Positions 22,311 through 35,400 of a DNA stretch of 64,000 nt are shown here, piece after piece. This DNA is from Pterois miles (lineage: Eukaryota; Chordata; Actinopteri; Perciformes; Scorpaenidae), in the NCBI GenBank assembly GCA_947000775.1, contig CAMQGK010000441.1:62001-126000 (forward strand). The letters are read 5' to 3'. Under the pieces are notes generated by a model that saw only the letters and a program-made list of their open reading frames with translations, ran no database searches and was not told the origin of the DNA. The stretch's first letter is position 1; each line of letters starts with the position of its first letter. The position numbers and the translations under genes were made by a program.

Positions 22311-23204
22311 TTCAAAATGTAATGCAATGGCATGATGGCAGAAAAAAAAAGAAAATCTTGTGAGGTCAAATTCAAAGTATAAAGCCTGTACTTGAAAGTG
22401 TACTTTAATTAACTAAAAACTGGGCTACAAGTTTATTACTATTAAACTATTAAACAGTATACCTATTGATTTCTAGAAAAGTTCATAGTATAGTTGCAGT
22501 GCAAAGTACAATTCAGATGGAAACTAGTTGTATACTCAAAATTTACTATTCTTACTCTTAAAGTGTACTTAAAAATACACTTTTATAAACAACAAAGTGG
22601 GCCAATTTAGTTCCAATAAGTATTGAAGTAGTACACTTACAAGGATATTAACAATACATTGATTTTCGTATACTGACTTGGCCGGAATCTGCTCTTTTCA
22701 CAGCAGCCATTTTGATGTGCTATAGCAGGGTAAACATGGATGTAATTGATAATATAAATTATGGCCCCATTCTGTTTAGTGTGTTACAGTCATTCCAGTA
22801 AGCCAGCATGAACAATACTGGGGCCCTGGCCCACCTAAATGGATCAGGGCCGTAATTAATGTTATTTATTACACGTGTTCATCCTGCAATGACATGTCAA
22901 AATGGCCCTTGTGAAACAGGCCTATACTTCCTCCATCACTGCCGTAACCTTAAGCCTTCACCCTCCACCTGTGTCTGCCTGTAAGCTTATGAATCTTCTG
23001 TTGTTCAGTAGGTACCTAACCTCTACCTGTCTGCCTGGAGTATCTGCATTTGACTGATACTGTAGTTTTGTGAGAAAATCTTCTAAACAAATAAATCATA
23101 CAAAATTCTGCAACATAATCAGCAATAAAAGCCATTAGATAAATGTTCTCGAGCAAAAAGTACAATATTTCACTTTGTTATGATGTATAACACATCTTTT
23201 ACAG
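22311..23204. other. AT-rich spacer with weak repeat remnant
   Basis: No ORF or gene signal. At about 23085-23175 a stretch containing 'gagcaaaaagtacaatattt' resembles the dispersed repeat at 23925-24520. Confidence 0.5.
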
Positions 23205-23387
23205 CGCCTGTTCTGGTGCCTCAAGTTCTGGTTGGGTCGACGCCACAGCCAGAGACTCAGACTGAGTGTTGCTGTAGTTCAGCGGCTCCTTTACACCAAT
23301 GAAGAAATGCTGATTCCCGACCAGGTCAGATGGATGACGGACCACAAGACGGACACAACGGAAGGAAACGCCTGTGTTTATAAGTAA
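23205..23387 (+). pseudogene. Solo copy of exon A with a 5' extension
   Basis: An acceptor (cacatcttttacag) is followed by a frame open for 60 codons to a TAA at 23385-23387. The last 44 codons match exon A of the tandem arrays (VAVVQRLLYTNEEMLIPDQV region). The first 16 codons, ending GRRHSQ, are absent from every array copy, where an intronic acceptor occupies that place. The end differs too: TAT AAG TAA GTAAG replaces the GTG GCC GAC junction. I do not recognise the protein. It may be a decayed copy of the parental gene exon from which the arrays arose. Whether it is coding, pseudogenic or part of a longer gene cannot be settled from the window. Confidence 0.45.
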
Positions 23388-23820
23388 GTAAGCCCACTGA
23401 TCAATGCAGATTTATTTCGACATGAATTAGTCTTCATAGTTGATCATTTTAGCTGAAGTCTAGGAGACACTGACAGCAGACTAAGAGAAGGATCCACATT
23501 CCTGACTTGTTTCTGATCTCAGGACAGGACTCTTCCCAGAGAGTGGACGACAACTGAACCACACCAAGCCAGCAGCATCACACAACCAGTCTGATGTGAG
23601 GAAGCTCCAGCACCACAGCAGTCCACTCAACACACTGAACCACCTTCAGCTCCACACTGTACACACTGAACTGATTTAATGTTGAATTCAATCAAATAAA
23701 ACAAAAACTCAGCCATGTAACATGATCCTGTGTTCATTCTCATACTGATGTTGGTTAACATGAATCTTCTTCAGTAGTAAATCAGTTGAAGGTTACATTC
23801 AAGGTGTAGACGCTCGAACA
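23388..23820 (+). repeat. Solo 755-bp repeat unit, remainder, lacking the transposon segment
   Basis: After exon A the sequence jumps from 'taagtaagc' directly to 'ccactgatcaatgcag', omitting the roughly 195 bp of transposon-derived spacer present in array units. Exon B, with its acceptor 'tgatctcag', starts at about 23522. The unit continues to about 23798, then leaves the repeat at 'gaaggttac'. An AATAAA occurs at about 23694. Confidence 0.85.
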
Positions 23821-25315
23821 ACTTTGTCACCAGGAGCCTGTTTCAAGAAGCTGATATATACAAGTATATATGTATTTATAACAACAACAACAACACATGT
23901 AATTCCTCCTCCATCACACACAATGGTGGAATAAATATTTAGATCCTTTACTTTAGTAATAGGGCTGACTCTGAAAATAATCCACTACAACTAAATGTCT
24001 GGCAGTCAAATCAAGCAAAAGTATCTAATGTAGTATTTCAGCAAAATATACTTAAAGTACTTAAAGTGAAAGTACCCATTCAGCAGTAAAATGTTCCCTG
24101 TCAGTGTTTTACTATTACATCTGATGTTTCTGGGTTAATATTACTGCTGCATTAATGCTTATGTTGTATTTTACTGCTGTAGATGTTTAACTTTGTGCTA
24201 ATTTTAACTCCTTCATATCTTGTTGGGTAATTTAATTTACAGCAATGCATCATGGGCTATAAGATCATATGTTTGTAGCATCGTTCCAGCTGATCTAAGA
24301 GGGTTTTTAATGAGTTTATTTAGCTCAAGAAGGAGGAAAATTTATTCAACACATAAAGGGACACGTCATCCTTCAGTTTATCTCAAACATTAAAAAATCA
24401 GCACATCTGGAGTTATGTGGTTTTCACTGGACAGGAAGGAAACCTAAGCTGTAAAGTAACTAAAGCTGTCAGATAAATGTAGTGGAGTAAAAAGTACAGT
24501 ATTTACCTCTGAGATGTAGTAGATAGAAGTATGTATATATCTATATTTATATATATGGCTTAGACCTATCATTACCAACTCATATTTTCTTGGTCAGGTT
24601 ACAAAAAACATGAACAAGTGTTATTTTATATAACTTGTGAGTTTCAGGCGAAGCTACATGCATCATATGAAACTACAAAAACCTAAGGATTCCTACCAAC
24701 CATGTCACACCTACGTGTCGCAAATGAGGTTAAAGAACGCTCCAAACTTGCCCTAAATGTTGGCAAGGAAAAGCTGTCATGGCCATTTTCAGACGTGTCC
24801 CGTGACCTCTGACCTCAAGGTATGTAAATGAAAATGGGTTCTATGGGTACCCACGAGACTGTTGAGCTTGAGTTTGCCATGTTATGATTTGAGCATATTT
24901 TTTTATGCTAAATGCAGGACTTAAAGCGGCATACTTGTCCACTCCCATTTTGAAAAGAGTTTTAAATGGGCAATCGTGACTGATTGCGATTGAATCTTTT
25001 TAATCGATCGACATTATTAATAATAATATAGTAATAAAACCACAGCTGATTATGACTGACACTGTAACAGGCTTAATGAATTAATAGGAAGGCGTTGCCA
25101 GAGATTACTGATACCGGCCGGTACACGTGCCAACATGTGAAAAAAAAAAAAGTACTGGCATTTATTTTTTTCCACTTCAAGCACTGTTGACAGTGTAATG
25201 AATACATGAGGGAGGAAGTTAGTAAATTTGTTCTCCCTGCGTATGATTCAGGGCGTTCGTCTCTGAGAGAATCCAGTGATACAGAGGTCATATTGTTGCT
25301 GAAGCCGTCTTATAC
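23821..25315. repeat. Dispersed non-coding repeats
   Basis: From 23925 to 24520 the segment contains 'agataaatgtagtggagtaa' and similar phrases that I recall as a common teleost repeat. From 24540 to 24960 a second family contains 'ggtacccacgagactg', inverted relative to 18560-18790. Between 24960 and 25315 lie an AT-rich piece and a short A-run with no assignable feature. Confidence 0.45.
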
Positions 25316-26105
25316 ATGGCAAATTCTTCTAGTGGCCATAAGGCCTTCATTCATCCATCTCTCAGGCTGAAGAAGGTACCACAACTCTGGAAGACCTCCT
25401 GCATCGTCCCAGTGCTCAAGAAAGGACTCCCTAGCACCCCCAATGACCACAGGCCAGTCGCTCTGACATTACACGTTATGAAGATCTTGGAGAGACTGGC
25501 CCTGCAGCACCTCAGGCCCCTGGTGAGCGACTCCCTGGACCCCCTACAGTTTGCATACCAGGCAAACATTGGCGTGGACGACGCCATCATCTACATGCTC
25601 CACAGAGCCTACACGCACCCGGAGAAGCCGCAGAGCACAGTGAGAATCATGTTCTTCGACTTCTCCAGTGCATTCAACACAGTCCAACCGCACCGGCTAG
25701 CTGAGAAGCTCTCAGCTATGCAGGTAGACCACGACCTGGTGGACTGGATTACGGACTACCTCACCAGCAGACCACAGTATGTCAGACTGCAGGGCAGCCT
25801 GTCTGACGTGCTGGTGAGCAACATCGGTGCTCCCCAGGGAACTGTGCTGTCACCGTTCCTGTTAACCACGATGCTATGCTATGCATATGCAATACCCACC
25901 CATCTGCTGCACTTTACTTATTACTGTTTTACTTATCTTATTTATTTTATTGCCAGTTTCCTTCATTGCACCTTCTTTTCCTTCATTGCACCTTCTCTTT
26001 TACTTTTTACTTATTGTATTCATCTGTACTGTTGTTGCTGCTGCGATGACACCCGATTTCCCTCCGGGGATTAATAAAGGTTCATCTTATCTTATCTTAT
26101 CTTAC
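25316..26105 (+). pseudogene. LINE (CR1/L2 group) RT fragment with internal deletion
   Basis: An open frame from 25316 to 26074 carries LRLKKVPQLWKTSCIVPV, then FAYQANIGVDDAIIYMLHRA, FFDFSSAFNTVQP and GAPQGTVLSPFL. It then switches abruptly at about 25865 into the 3' UTR of the same family (ctatgctatgcatatgcaat). The active-site FxDD box and thumb are deleted. The element ends in a (TTATC)n tail at about 26085-26105. It is the same subfamily as the antisense copy at 52750-53460, which keeps parts missing here. Confidence 0.85.
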
Positions 26106-26998
26106 TCCTCCAATTTTACACATGAAAGAAGGACCCACCGCTGATTTTAGCACAGGACTCCCCCCAAGCCGGATAGAGAAAGCCACAATAACAGCACAGG
26201 AAGAAATATGGTGATTTCAAAATAAAGATTTTTTTATTATTATTATTATCAGTTGTTACAGCACAAATGACAGCCAATTGTTTTTAAAATATCCAGCGAG
26301 GATGTGTAAGTGCAAAAATTCTGACTTTTAACGCTGTTTAAGTGTGTAAGCGGCAGTGGTTGTATCTGAAAGTACAGATACAGATACAATAAAGATATTG
26401 AGAATGCATCTACAGCTTACAGTGTTTATGCAAAACGCTTTACAAACTTACTCCCATTTTCCTATTCACACACTGGTTATTGTAAATAACTACTTGTTTA
26501 ACAGTGTAACAGATGTTGTGTTGAGTACTGTCTCCCATCGATGTGTTTCACCCTACCTCAACCTGAACCTACCCTGTTTTATGTCAGTGCAACCCTTTAA
26601 CCCTGACAGATGCTGCAAGGACTACCGATTTTTATAGGCCAACCAGGAGGTTAGCATCGCCCTGATTCCCTCAACAAACAATCTCTGCGGCAAACAAATG
26701 TTTGTGAAACTTGTACATTTATTTCAGCAAAGATAATCTTCCCAAATGAACACCGCTTTTATGATTTTTCAAGTGTGAAAAAGCTAATGTTACACTATAA
26801 ACAAACTACAAGTTGGCGTGATGACGTTTTGTAATTAATCTCTTTTAGCCACTACTGATGTATTTCATATCATAAAAAAATAAAATCTCTTAAATTTGTG
26901 TAAACAGCAGAGCTGTGTAATGCTTCTAACTAAACCCCCCCCCATTCAAAAACCGGAAACGGAAGTGCTAAATGCCAACTCATTTCCTGTCGCTCTCC
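26106..26998. other. Spacer, nothing recognised
   Basis: AT-rich sequence with one chance ORF (26356-26637). A short stretch with GGAA boxes (accggaaacggaagtg) near 26950 precedes the TA tract and may belong to the promoter region that follows. Confidence 0.4.
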
Positions 26999-27002
26999 AT
27001 TT

Positions 27003-27088
<86 letters not shown>
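26999..27088. repeat. (TA)n microsatellite
   Basis: About 90 bp of almost pure alternating TA. Confidence 0.98.
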
Positions 27089-27090
<2 letters not shown>

Positions 27091-28190
27091 CAAGTAGCTC
27101 CCTCTCCCTGTAAAATTGAGGGGTTTGCTCCAAACTACACTCGTTAGCTAACGTGGTCCTGTACAGTAAGGTAAGTCTGTCAGTCTGTGTTTAGCTCTGT
27201 TTAAATAGTGCAATAATTCGTTTTTTTGCCGGTAAAAACTGTGTATGTTGTAGGTTAAAGTGTAACGTTACCACAGCAAATGCTTCTGTGACAATACTGA
27301 CCGCGAGTAATGTGTTGTTAACTTGTTTAGCACACGATAGCTAATGTTAGCTAGCTAATGTTTTAGCTTGTTTCTGCTTCCTTTTCATGAGGATTCTCCG
27401 TGGTGCAACGTTAGCCTGCTCGCTAACCAACTGTTAGTTTGTACTTTTACACCACAGTAATTATAAAAACGCATTTTAAAATTATTTTCTGTCCAATTTC
27501 AGTGGCAAAACACGAATTAGCGCAATACGTCGACAAATAATGCAACCTTTATTTTGAAGTCAGTAACCGGAAGTTACTTTCTTTCTTTCTAAAGTGACTT
27601 AACAGCTGTCCCCTCCTCTCCAGCATCACACACCGGCTCCCAGCTTTCCGTAGAGCCGAGCAGGAGTGCACCGCCGCGGGGAAGATGGCCTCAGTTTCCA
27701 GTAATAGTCCGAGCAGAGTGCGGTGGTGAATCCTGGCGGGTTTCGGGTTTCCTCCCAGTGTTTTCCTCCCTGAGCATGAGAAGACAGCCCGCAGCAGCGG
27801 TCGCTCTCAGACTACTACAGGACAGACTGCACTGCGTGATGCAGACCAGAGTCCAAGAGTTGACATCCTGCTGCCAGGAGGTGATGGTCTCCTCCTCGCT
27901 CCTCTGCTCACCTGTTGCTCTGTCACAGTTGATTCATTTGCTTTTGGTGCAACTCTGTGCGTCAAACTGCACATTCTCCGGGGCTGTTGCGTGTTTGTTT
28001 TTCTCTTATAGGACATCTAACGCTGGGACTGTTTGTATTTAATCCCGGAGGAGTTCAGCTGTAATTTCAACAATGATCTGACGGCTGTAAAGTGAGACAA
28101 ACATTAGTAGAAGTCACCTGGCGTCGCCATCTAATTGGCTGTCTGCGGGGCTCATGATGGCCAATAACAGCGAGCTACAAGTGAGTTTCT
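27089..28190 (+). promoter_or_regulatory. CpG-rich candidate promoter and first exon(s)
   Basis: A region with many CpGs (27590-27730 especially) and several splice-like signals. A donor AAG|GTAAGT lies at 27171, an acceptor cccctcctctccag ends at 27623, and an ATG at about 27685 opens a short frame (MASVSSNSPSRVRW). A second ATG pair at 28154 (MMANNSELQ) runs into a GTGAGT donor at 28181. Together these look like the 5' end of a housekeeping-type gene on the plus strand, but I cannot find its downstream exons within the next 18 kb of repeats. Confidence 0.35.
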
Positions 28191-29477
28191 CAACTTTGAC
28201 ATTTGTCATTACTTACTGCGTTAACGCTGCTGTGTTGATGTGTATACAAGATCCAAATGTGGTGAAACATCTGGAGAGGAGATCTTTTCAATTGACTCCT
28301 GTTGATGGTTGTAGTGGTGGGAGGAGGTCTGTGGTGGAATTACTCTGATGAGGGATAGTCTTCTCAAAAGGGCTATTTTGTATAATTTAGTATTGCATTT
28401 CCATACGGTAAGACAGCTTCAAACTGAAGCTGCCGAGGCCAAGGCAGCCTGACTTTTGTAATAATTTTGTCATGATACTGGAATGTCTAACCTCAATACA
28501 AGACCTTGAAAAAAATGACAGCATAAAAGTTGTGACTTTTATTGAAGGATAAATAGCAGAATGTGTGTCAACGCATTGTCGGAGAGAAGAGAGAGTAGAA
28601 AGGGTACCTGTGTATTGATACTGGGGAAAATGAGAATTAAAACCGCTCAGTATTGATATGTCTCGGTACTTTGATATTTTTGGCAACACTACAAGTAACT
28701 ACTCAAATAAATAGAATGGCGATAAAGTACAGAAAACCATTTATTAGAAGAAGAAGAAGATATTCCTGTATTAGTCCCACAGTGGGGAAATTCAGTTTTA
28801 CACTCTGTTGTTCACACAGTACATATATATATATATATTATGAATGTAAATGTGAAGCAGAATAATATTAAAGTAAAAAAGGAGGAGTGCTGCCAGCTCC
28901 TCTAAATGTGTGCACTCCCAATCAGACTGAAGTTCCATTACTAGTTTGACATTTTGATTTCACACACAATAAGAGGATTAACACACAGATAACATGACCA
29001 ATACAGCCACTACTTCCTATTTCCAAATTAGATGCAATGATTTCCCATCCGTGACCCAGTAGTTGCCCTCAAGTGTAGTCCGGGGTGAGTCATGGAAGGC
29101 GTTATGGTGACAGAGCCTCTGGTCTAATGTAGAGAGGTTGGGTTACAGTTCCCCCGGCGTCAACCTATTTAAGATAAGATAAGATAAGATCTGGATGCAT
29201 TGGAGGGAAATGTTAAAAATTAAAGGCTGAGTGGCAGATCAGTTCAAGTCAGCAGGCATCACTCTTTAGTTAGTGACCCCTGTCACAAGGTTAAACTGCT
29301 GCAGAGAGACCGTGCAGTGGTCGACGCAGATGAAATGGAAATGCATGTGATTAAGAGAGAGTTTATCCCCACAACCCACTCATATCTCCTGTATCACACA
29401 TTAGGTTGTGTGGGTTTGGTTTCACACAACTCATATGGGGGGAGAACAAAAAGTGTGAAGAAGTAAAGAAAAGTCAG
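28191..29477. other. Spacer with LINE 3'-end scraps
   Basis: No gene seen. At 28752-28800 an antisense LINE 3' end is recognisable (gatattcctgtattagtccc). At about 29170-29190 a short (AAGAT)n tract looks like the leftover tail of another antisense LINE. Confidence 0.6.
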
Positions 29478-32400
29478 GCACAGACTAAGAGAAGGATCCA
29501 CATCCCGGAGAGTGGACTTGAACCGAACCACACCAAGCCAGCAGCATCACACAACCAGTCTGATGTGAGGAAGCTCCAGCACCACAGCAGTCCACTCAAC
29601 ACACTGAACCGCCTTCAGCTCCACACTTTACACACTGGACTGATCTCATGTTTATATTAGTCAAAATAACAAAAACTCAGCCATGTAACTTGATCCATTG
29701 TTCAGTCTCATACTGATGTTGGTTAACATGAATCTTCTTCAGTCATAAATCAGTTGAAGGTTATATAAAACACCATTATTTATTTGCATTTTTACAGAGA
29801 CTCAGACTGAGTGTTGCTGTAGTTCGGCGGCTCCTTTACAACAATGAAGAAATGCTGATTCCCGACCAGGTCAGATGGATGACGGACCACAAGACAGACA
29901 GAACGGCAGGAAACGCCTGTGTTTTCGTGGACTAGGTAAGTAAGCTGCACTCTAAAGGAACATTTTGTCATTTTGGGAAATATGCATATTGATTTCCTAG
30001 CCAACAGTTAGATAAGAAGATTGTCACCACTGTAAATATGTAGCTGCAGCCAGCTTCAGTAGTGTCAAAGATGAAGCCTACACATGTTTTCCAGACTCAT
30101 ATAACCTGTGATACCAATGATCAATGCAGATTTATTTATACATGAATTAGTCTTCGTAGTTGATTATTATAGCTGAAGTCTGGGAGACACTGACAGCAAA
30201 CCAAGAGAAGGATCCACATTCCTGACTTGTTTCTGATCTCAGGACAGGACTCTTCCCGGAGAGTGGACGTGAACCGACCCACACCAAGCCAGCAGCATCA
30301 CACAATCAGTCTGATGTGAGGAAGCTCCAGCACCACAGCAGTCCACTCAACACTCTGAACCGCCTTCAGCTCCGCACTTTACACACTGGACTGATCTCAT
30401 GTTCACTTCAGTCAAAAAAACAACAACTCAGCCATGTAACATGATCCTGTGTTCAGTCTCATACTGATGTTGGTTAACATGAATCTTCTTCAGTAGTAAA
30501 TCAGTTGAAGATTATATAAAACACGATTATTTATTTGTATTTTTACAGAGACTCAGACTCAGTGTTGCTGTAGTTCAGCGGCTCCTTTACAACAATGAAG
30601 AAATGCTGATTCCCAACCAGGTCAGATGGATGACGGACCACAAGACGGACAGAACGGCAGGAAACGCCTGTGTTTACGTGGACTAGGTAAGTAAGCTGCA
30701 CATTAAAGGAACATTTTGTCATTTTGGGAATTATGCATATTTATTTTCTAACCAACAGTTAGACAAGAAGATTGTCACCAATGTAAATATGTAGCTGCAG
30801 CCAGCTTCAGTAATGTCAAAGATGAAGCCTACACATGTTTTCCAGACTCATATAACCTGTGATACCACTGATCAATGCAGATTTAATTCCACATGAGTTA
30901 GTCTTCATAGTTGATTATAGCAGCTGAAGTCTGGGAGACACTGACAGCAGACCAAGAGAAGGATCCACATTCCTGACTTGTTTCTGATTTCAGGACAGGA
31001 CTCTTCCCAGAGAGTGGACCTGAACCGAACCACACCAAGCCAGCAGCAAGACACAACCAGTCTGATGTGAGGAAGCTCCAGCACCACAGCAGTCCACTCA
31101 ACACACTGAACTGCCTTCAGGTCCACACTTTACACACTGGACTGATCTCATGTTTATATTAGTCAAAATAACAAAAACTCAGCCATGTAACATGATCCTG
31201 TGTTCAGTCTCATACTGATGTTGGTTAACATGAATCTTCTTCAGTAGTAAATCAGTTGAAGGTTATTTAAAACACCATTATTTATTTGTATTTTTACAGA
31301 GACTCAGACTGAGTGTTGCTGTAGTTCAGCGGCTCCTTTACAACAATGAAGAAATGCTGATTCCCGCCCAGGTCAGATGGATGACGGACCGCAAGACGGA
31401 CAGAACGGACGGAAACGCCTGTGTTTTCGTGGACTAGGTAAGTAAGCTGTACATTAAAGGAACATTTTGTCATTTTGGGAAATATGTATATTGATTTCCT
31501 AGCCAACACTTGGAGAAGAAGATTGTCACCACTGTAAATATGTAGCTGCAGCCAGCTTCAGTAGTGTCAAAGGTGAAGCCTACACATGTTTTCCAGACTC
31601 GTATAACCTGTGATACCAATGATCAATGCAGATTTAATTCCACATGAATTAGTCTTCGTAGTTGATTTTTTTAATTGAAGTCTGTTTGACGCTGACAGCA
31701 GACCAAGAGAAGGATCCACATTCCTGACTTGTTTCTGATCTCACAGGACAGGACTCTTCCCGGAGAGTGGACGACAACCGAACCACACCAAGCCAGCAGC
31801 ATCACACAACCAGTTTGATGTGAGGAAGCTCCAGCACCACAGCAGTCCACTCAACACACTGAACCGCCTTCAGCTCCACACTTTACACACTGGACTGATC
31901 TCATGTTTATATCAGTCAACAAAACAAAAACTCAGCCATGTAACATGATCCTGTGTTCAGTCTCATACTGATGTTGGTTAACATGAATCTTCTTCAGTCA
32001 TAAATCAGCTGAAGGTTATATAAAACACCATTATTTATTTGTATTTTTGCAGAGACTCGGACTGAGTGTTGCTGTAGTTCAGAGGCTCCTTTACACCTTT
32101 ACAACAATGAAGAAATTCTGATTCCCGACCAGGTCAGATGGATGACGGACCACAAGACGGACAGAACGGACGGAAACGCCTGTGTTTTCGTGGACTAGGT
32201 AAGTAAGCTGCACATTAAAGGAACATTTTGTCATTTTGGGAAATATGCATATTGATTTTCTAGCCAACAGTTAAACAAGAAGATTGTCACCACTGAAAAT
32301 ATGTAGCTGCAGCCAGCTTCAGTAGTGTCAAAGATGAAGCCTACACATGTTTTCCAGACTCATATAACCTGTGACACCACTGATCAATGCAGATTTAATT

Positions 32401-35400
32401 CCACATGAATTAGTCTTCGTAGTTGATTATTATAGCTGAATCTCTGGGAGGCACTGACAGCAGACTAAGAGAAGGATCCAGATTCCTGACTTGTTTCTGA
32501 TCTCACAGGACAGGACTGTTCCCGGAGAGTGGACGTGAACCGAACCACACCAAGCCAGCAGCAAGACACAACCAGTCTGATGTGAGGAAGCTCCAGCACC
32601 ACAGCAGTCCACTCAACACACTGAACCGCCTTCAGCTCCACACTTTACACACTGGACTGATCTCATGTTTATATTAGTCAAAATAACAAAAACTCAGCCA
32701 TGTAACATGATCCTGTGTTCAGTCTCATACTGATGTTGGTTAACATGAATCTTCTTCAGTCATAAATCAGCTGAAGGTTATATAAAACACCATTATTTAT
32801 TTGTATTTTTGCAGAGACTCGGACTGAGTGTTGCTGTAGTTCAGAGGCTCCTTTACACCTTTACAACAATGAAGATATGCTGATTCCCGACCAGGTCAGA
32901 TGGATGACGGACCACAAGACGGACAGAACGGACGGAAACGCCTGTGTTTACGTGGCCGACATAAGTAAGCTGCACATTAAAGGAACATTTTGTCATTTTT
33001 GGAAATATGCATATTGATTTCCTTGCCAACAGTTAGACAAGAAGATTGTCACCACTGTAAATATGTAGCTGCAGCCAGCTTCAGTAGTGTCAAAGATGAA
33101 GTCTACACATGTTTTCCAGACTCATATAACCTGTGACACCACTGATCAATGCTGATTTATTTCGACATGAATTAGTCTTCGTAGTTGATTTTCATAGCTG
33201 AAATCTGGGAGACACTGAAAGCAGACCAAGAGAAGGATCCACATTCCTGACTTTTTTCTGATCTCAGGACAGGACTCTTCCCAGATAGTGGACGACAACT
33301 GAACCACACCAAGCCAGCAGCATCACACAACCAGTCTGATGTGAGGAAGCTCCAGCACCACAGCAGTCCACTCAACACACTGAACCGCCTTCAGCTCCAC
33401 ACTTTACACACTGGACTGATCTCATGTTTATATTAGTCAAAATAACAAAAACTCAGCCATGTAACATGATCCTGTGTTCAGTCTCATACTGATGTTGGTT
33501 AACATGAATCTTCTTCAGTAGTAAATCAATTGAAGGTTATATAAAACACCATTATTCATTTGCATTTTTACAGAGACTCAGACTGAGTGTTGCTGTAGTT
33601 CAGCGGCTCCTTTTACAGCAATGAAGATATGCTGATTCCCGAACAGGTCAGATGGATGACGGACCACAAGACGGACAGAACGGACGGAAACGCCTGTGCT
33701 TTCTTTGACTAGGTAAGTAAGCTGCACATTAAAGGAACATTTTGTCATTTTGGGAAATATGCATATTGATTTTCTAGCCAACACTTAGACAAGAAGATTG
33801 TCACCACTGCAAATATGTAGCTGTAGCCAGCTTCAGTAGTGTCAAAGATGAAGCCTACACATGTTTTCCAGACTCGTATAACCTGTGATACCAATGATCA
33901 ATGCAGATTTATTTTGACATGAATTAGTCTTCATAGTTGATTATTATAGCTGAATCTCTGGGAGACATTGACAGCAGACCAAGAGAAGGATCCACATTCC
34001 TGACTTGTTTCTGATTTCAGGACAGGACTCTTCCCGGAGAGTGGACGACAACCGAACCACACCAAGCCAGCAGCATCACACAACCAGTCTGATGTGAGGA
34101 AGCTCCAGCACCACAGCAGTCCACTCAACACACTGAACCGCCTTCAGCTCCACACTTTACACACTGGACTGATCTCGTGTTTATATCAGTCAAAATAACA
34201 AAAACTCAGCCATGTAACATGATCCTGTGTTCAGTCTCATACTGATGTTGGTTAACATGAATCTTCTTCAGTAATAAATCAGTTGAAGGTTATATAAAAC
34301 ACCATTATTTATTTGTATTTTTACAGAGACTCAGACTGAGTGTTGCTGTAGTTCAGCGGCTCCTTTACACCTTTACAACAATGAAGAAATGCTGATTCCC
34401 GACCAGGTCAGATGGATGACGGACCACAAGACGGACAGAACGGCAGGAAACGCCTGTGTTTTCGTGGACTAGTTAAGTAAGCTGCACATTAAAGGAACAT
34501 TTTGTCAATTTGGGAAATATGCATATTGATTTTCTAGCCAACAGTTAAACAAGAAGATTGTTACCACTGTAAATATGTAGCTGCAGCCAGTTTCAGTAGT
34601 GTCAAAGATGAAGCCTACACATGTTTTCCAGACTCATATAACCTGTGACACCACTGATCAATGCAGATTTAATTCCACATGAATTAGTCTTCGTAGTTGA
34701 TTATTATAGCTGAAGTCTGGGAGACACTGACAGCAGACCAAGAGAAGGATCCACATTCCTGACTTGTTTCTGATCTCACAGGACAGGACTCTTCCCGGAG
34801 AGTGGACGTGAACCGAACCACACCAAGCCAGCAGCATCACACAACCAGTCTGATGTGAGGAAGCTGCAGCACCACAGCAGTCCACTCAACACACTGAACC
34901 ACCTTCATCTCCACACTTTACACACTGGACTGATCTCATGTTTATATTAGTCAAAATAACAAAAACTCAGCCATGTAACATGATCCTGTGTTCAGTCTCA
35001 TACTGATGTTGGTTAACATGAATCTTCTTCAGTAGTAAATCAATTGAAGGTTATATAAAACACCATTATTTATTTGTATTTTTACAGAGACTCAGACTGA
35101 GTGTTGCTGTAGTTCAGCGGCTCCTTTTACAGCAATGAAGAAATGCTGATTCCCGACCAGGTCAGATGGATGACGGACCACAAGACGGACAGAACGGACG
35201 GAAACGCCTGTGTTTTCGTTGACTAGGTAAGTAAGCTGCACATTAAAGGAACATTTTGTCATTTTGGGAAATATGCATATTGATTTTCTAGCCAACAGTT
35301 AGACAAGAAGATTGTCACCACTATAAATATGTAGCTGCAGCCAGCTTCAGTAGTGTCAAAGATGAAGCCTACACATGTTTTCCAGACTCGTATAACCTGT

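Noticed and set aside
26896..27147. 83-residue ORF made largely of a Tyr-Ile run.
   Set aside because: It is only the (TA)n tract read in frame.
34658..34885. Repeated antisense ORFs starting MDCCGAGASSHQTGC across exon B.
   Set aside because: They are shadows of exon B, vary at both ends between units and have no splice or initiation context. There is no evidence that they are translated.
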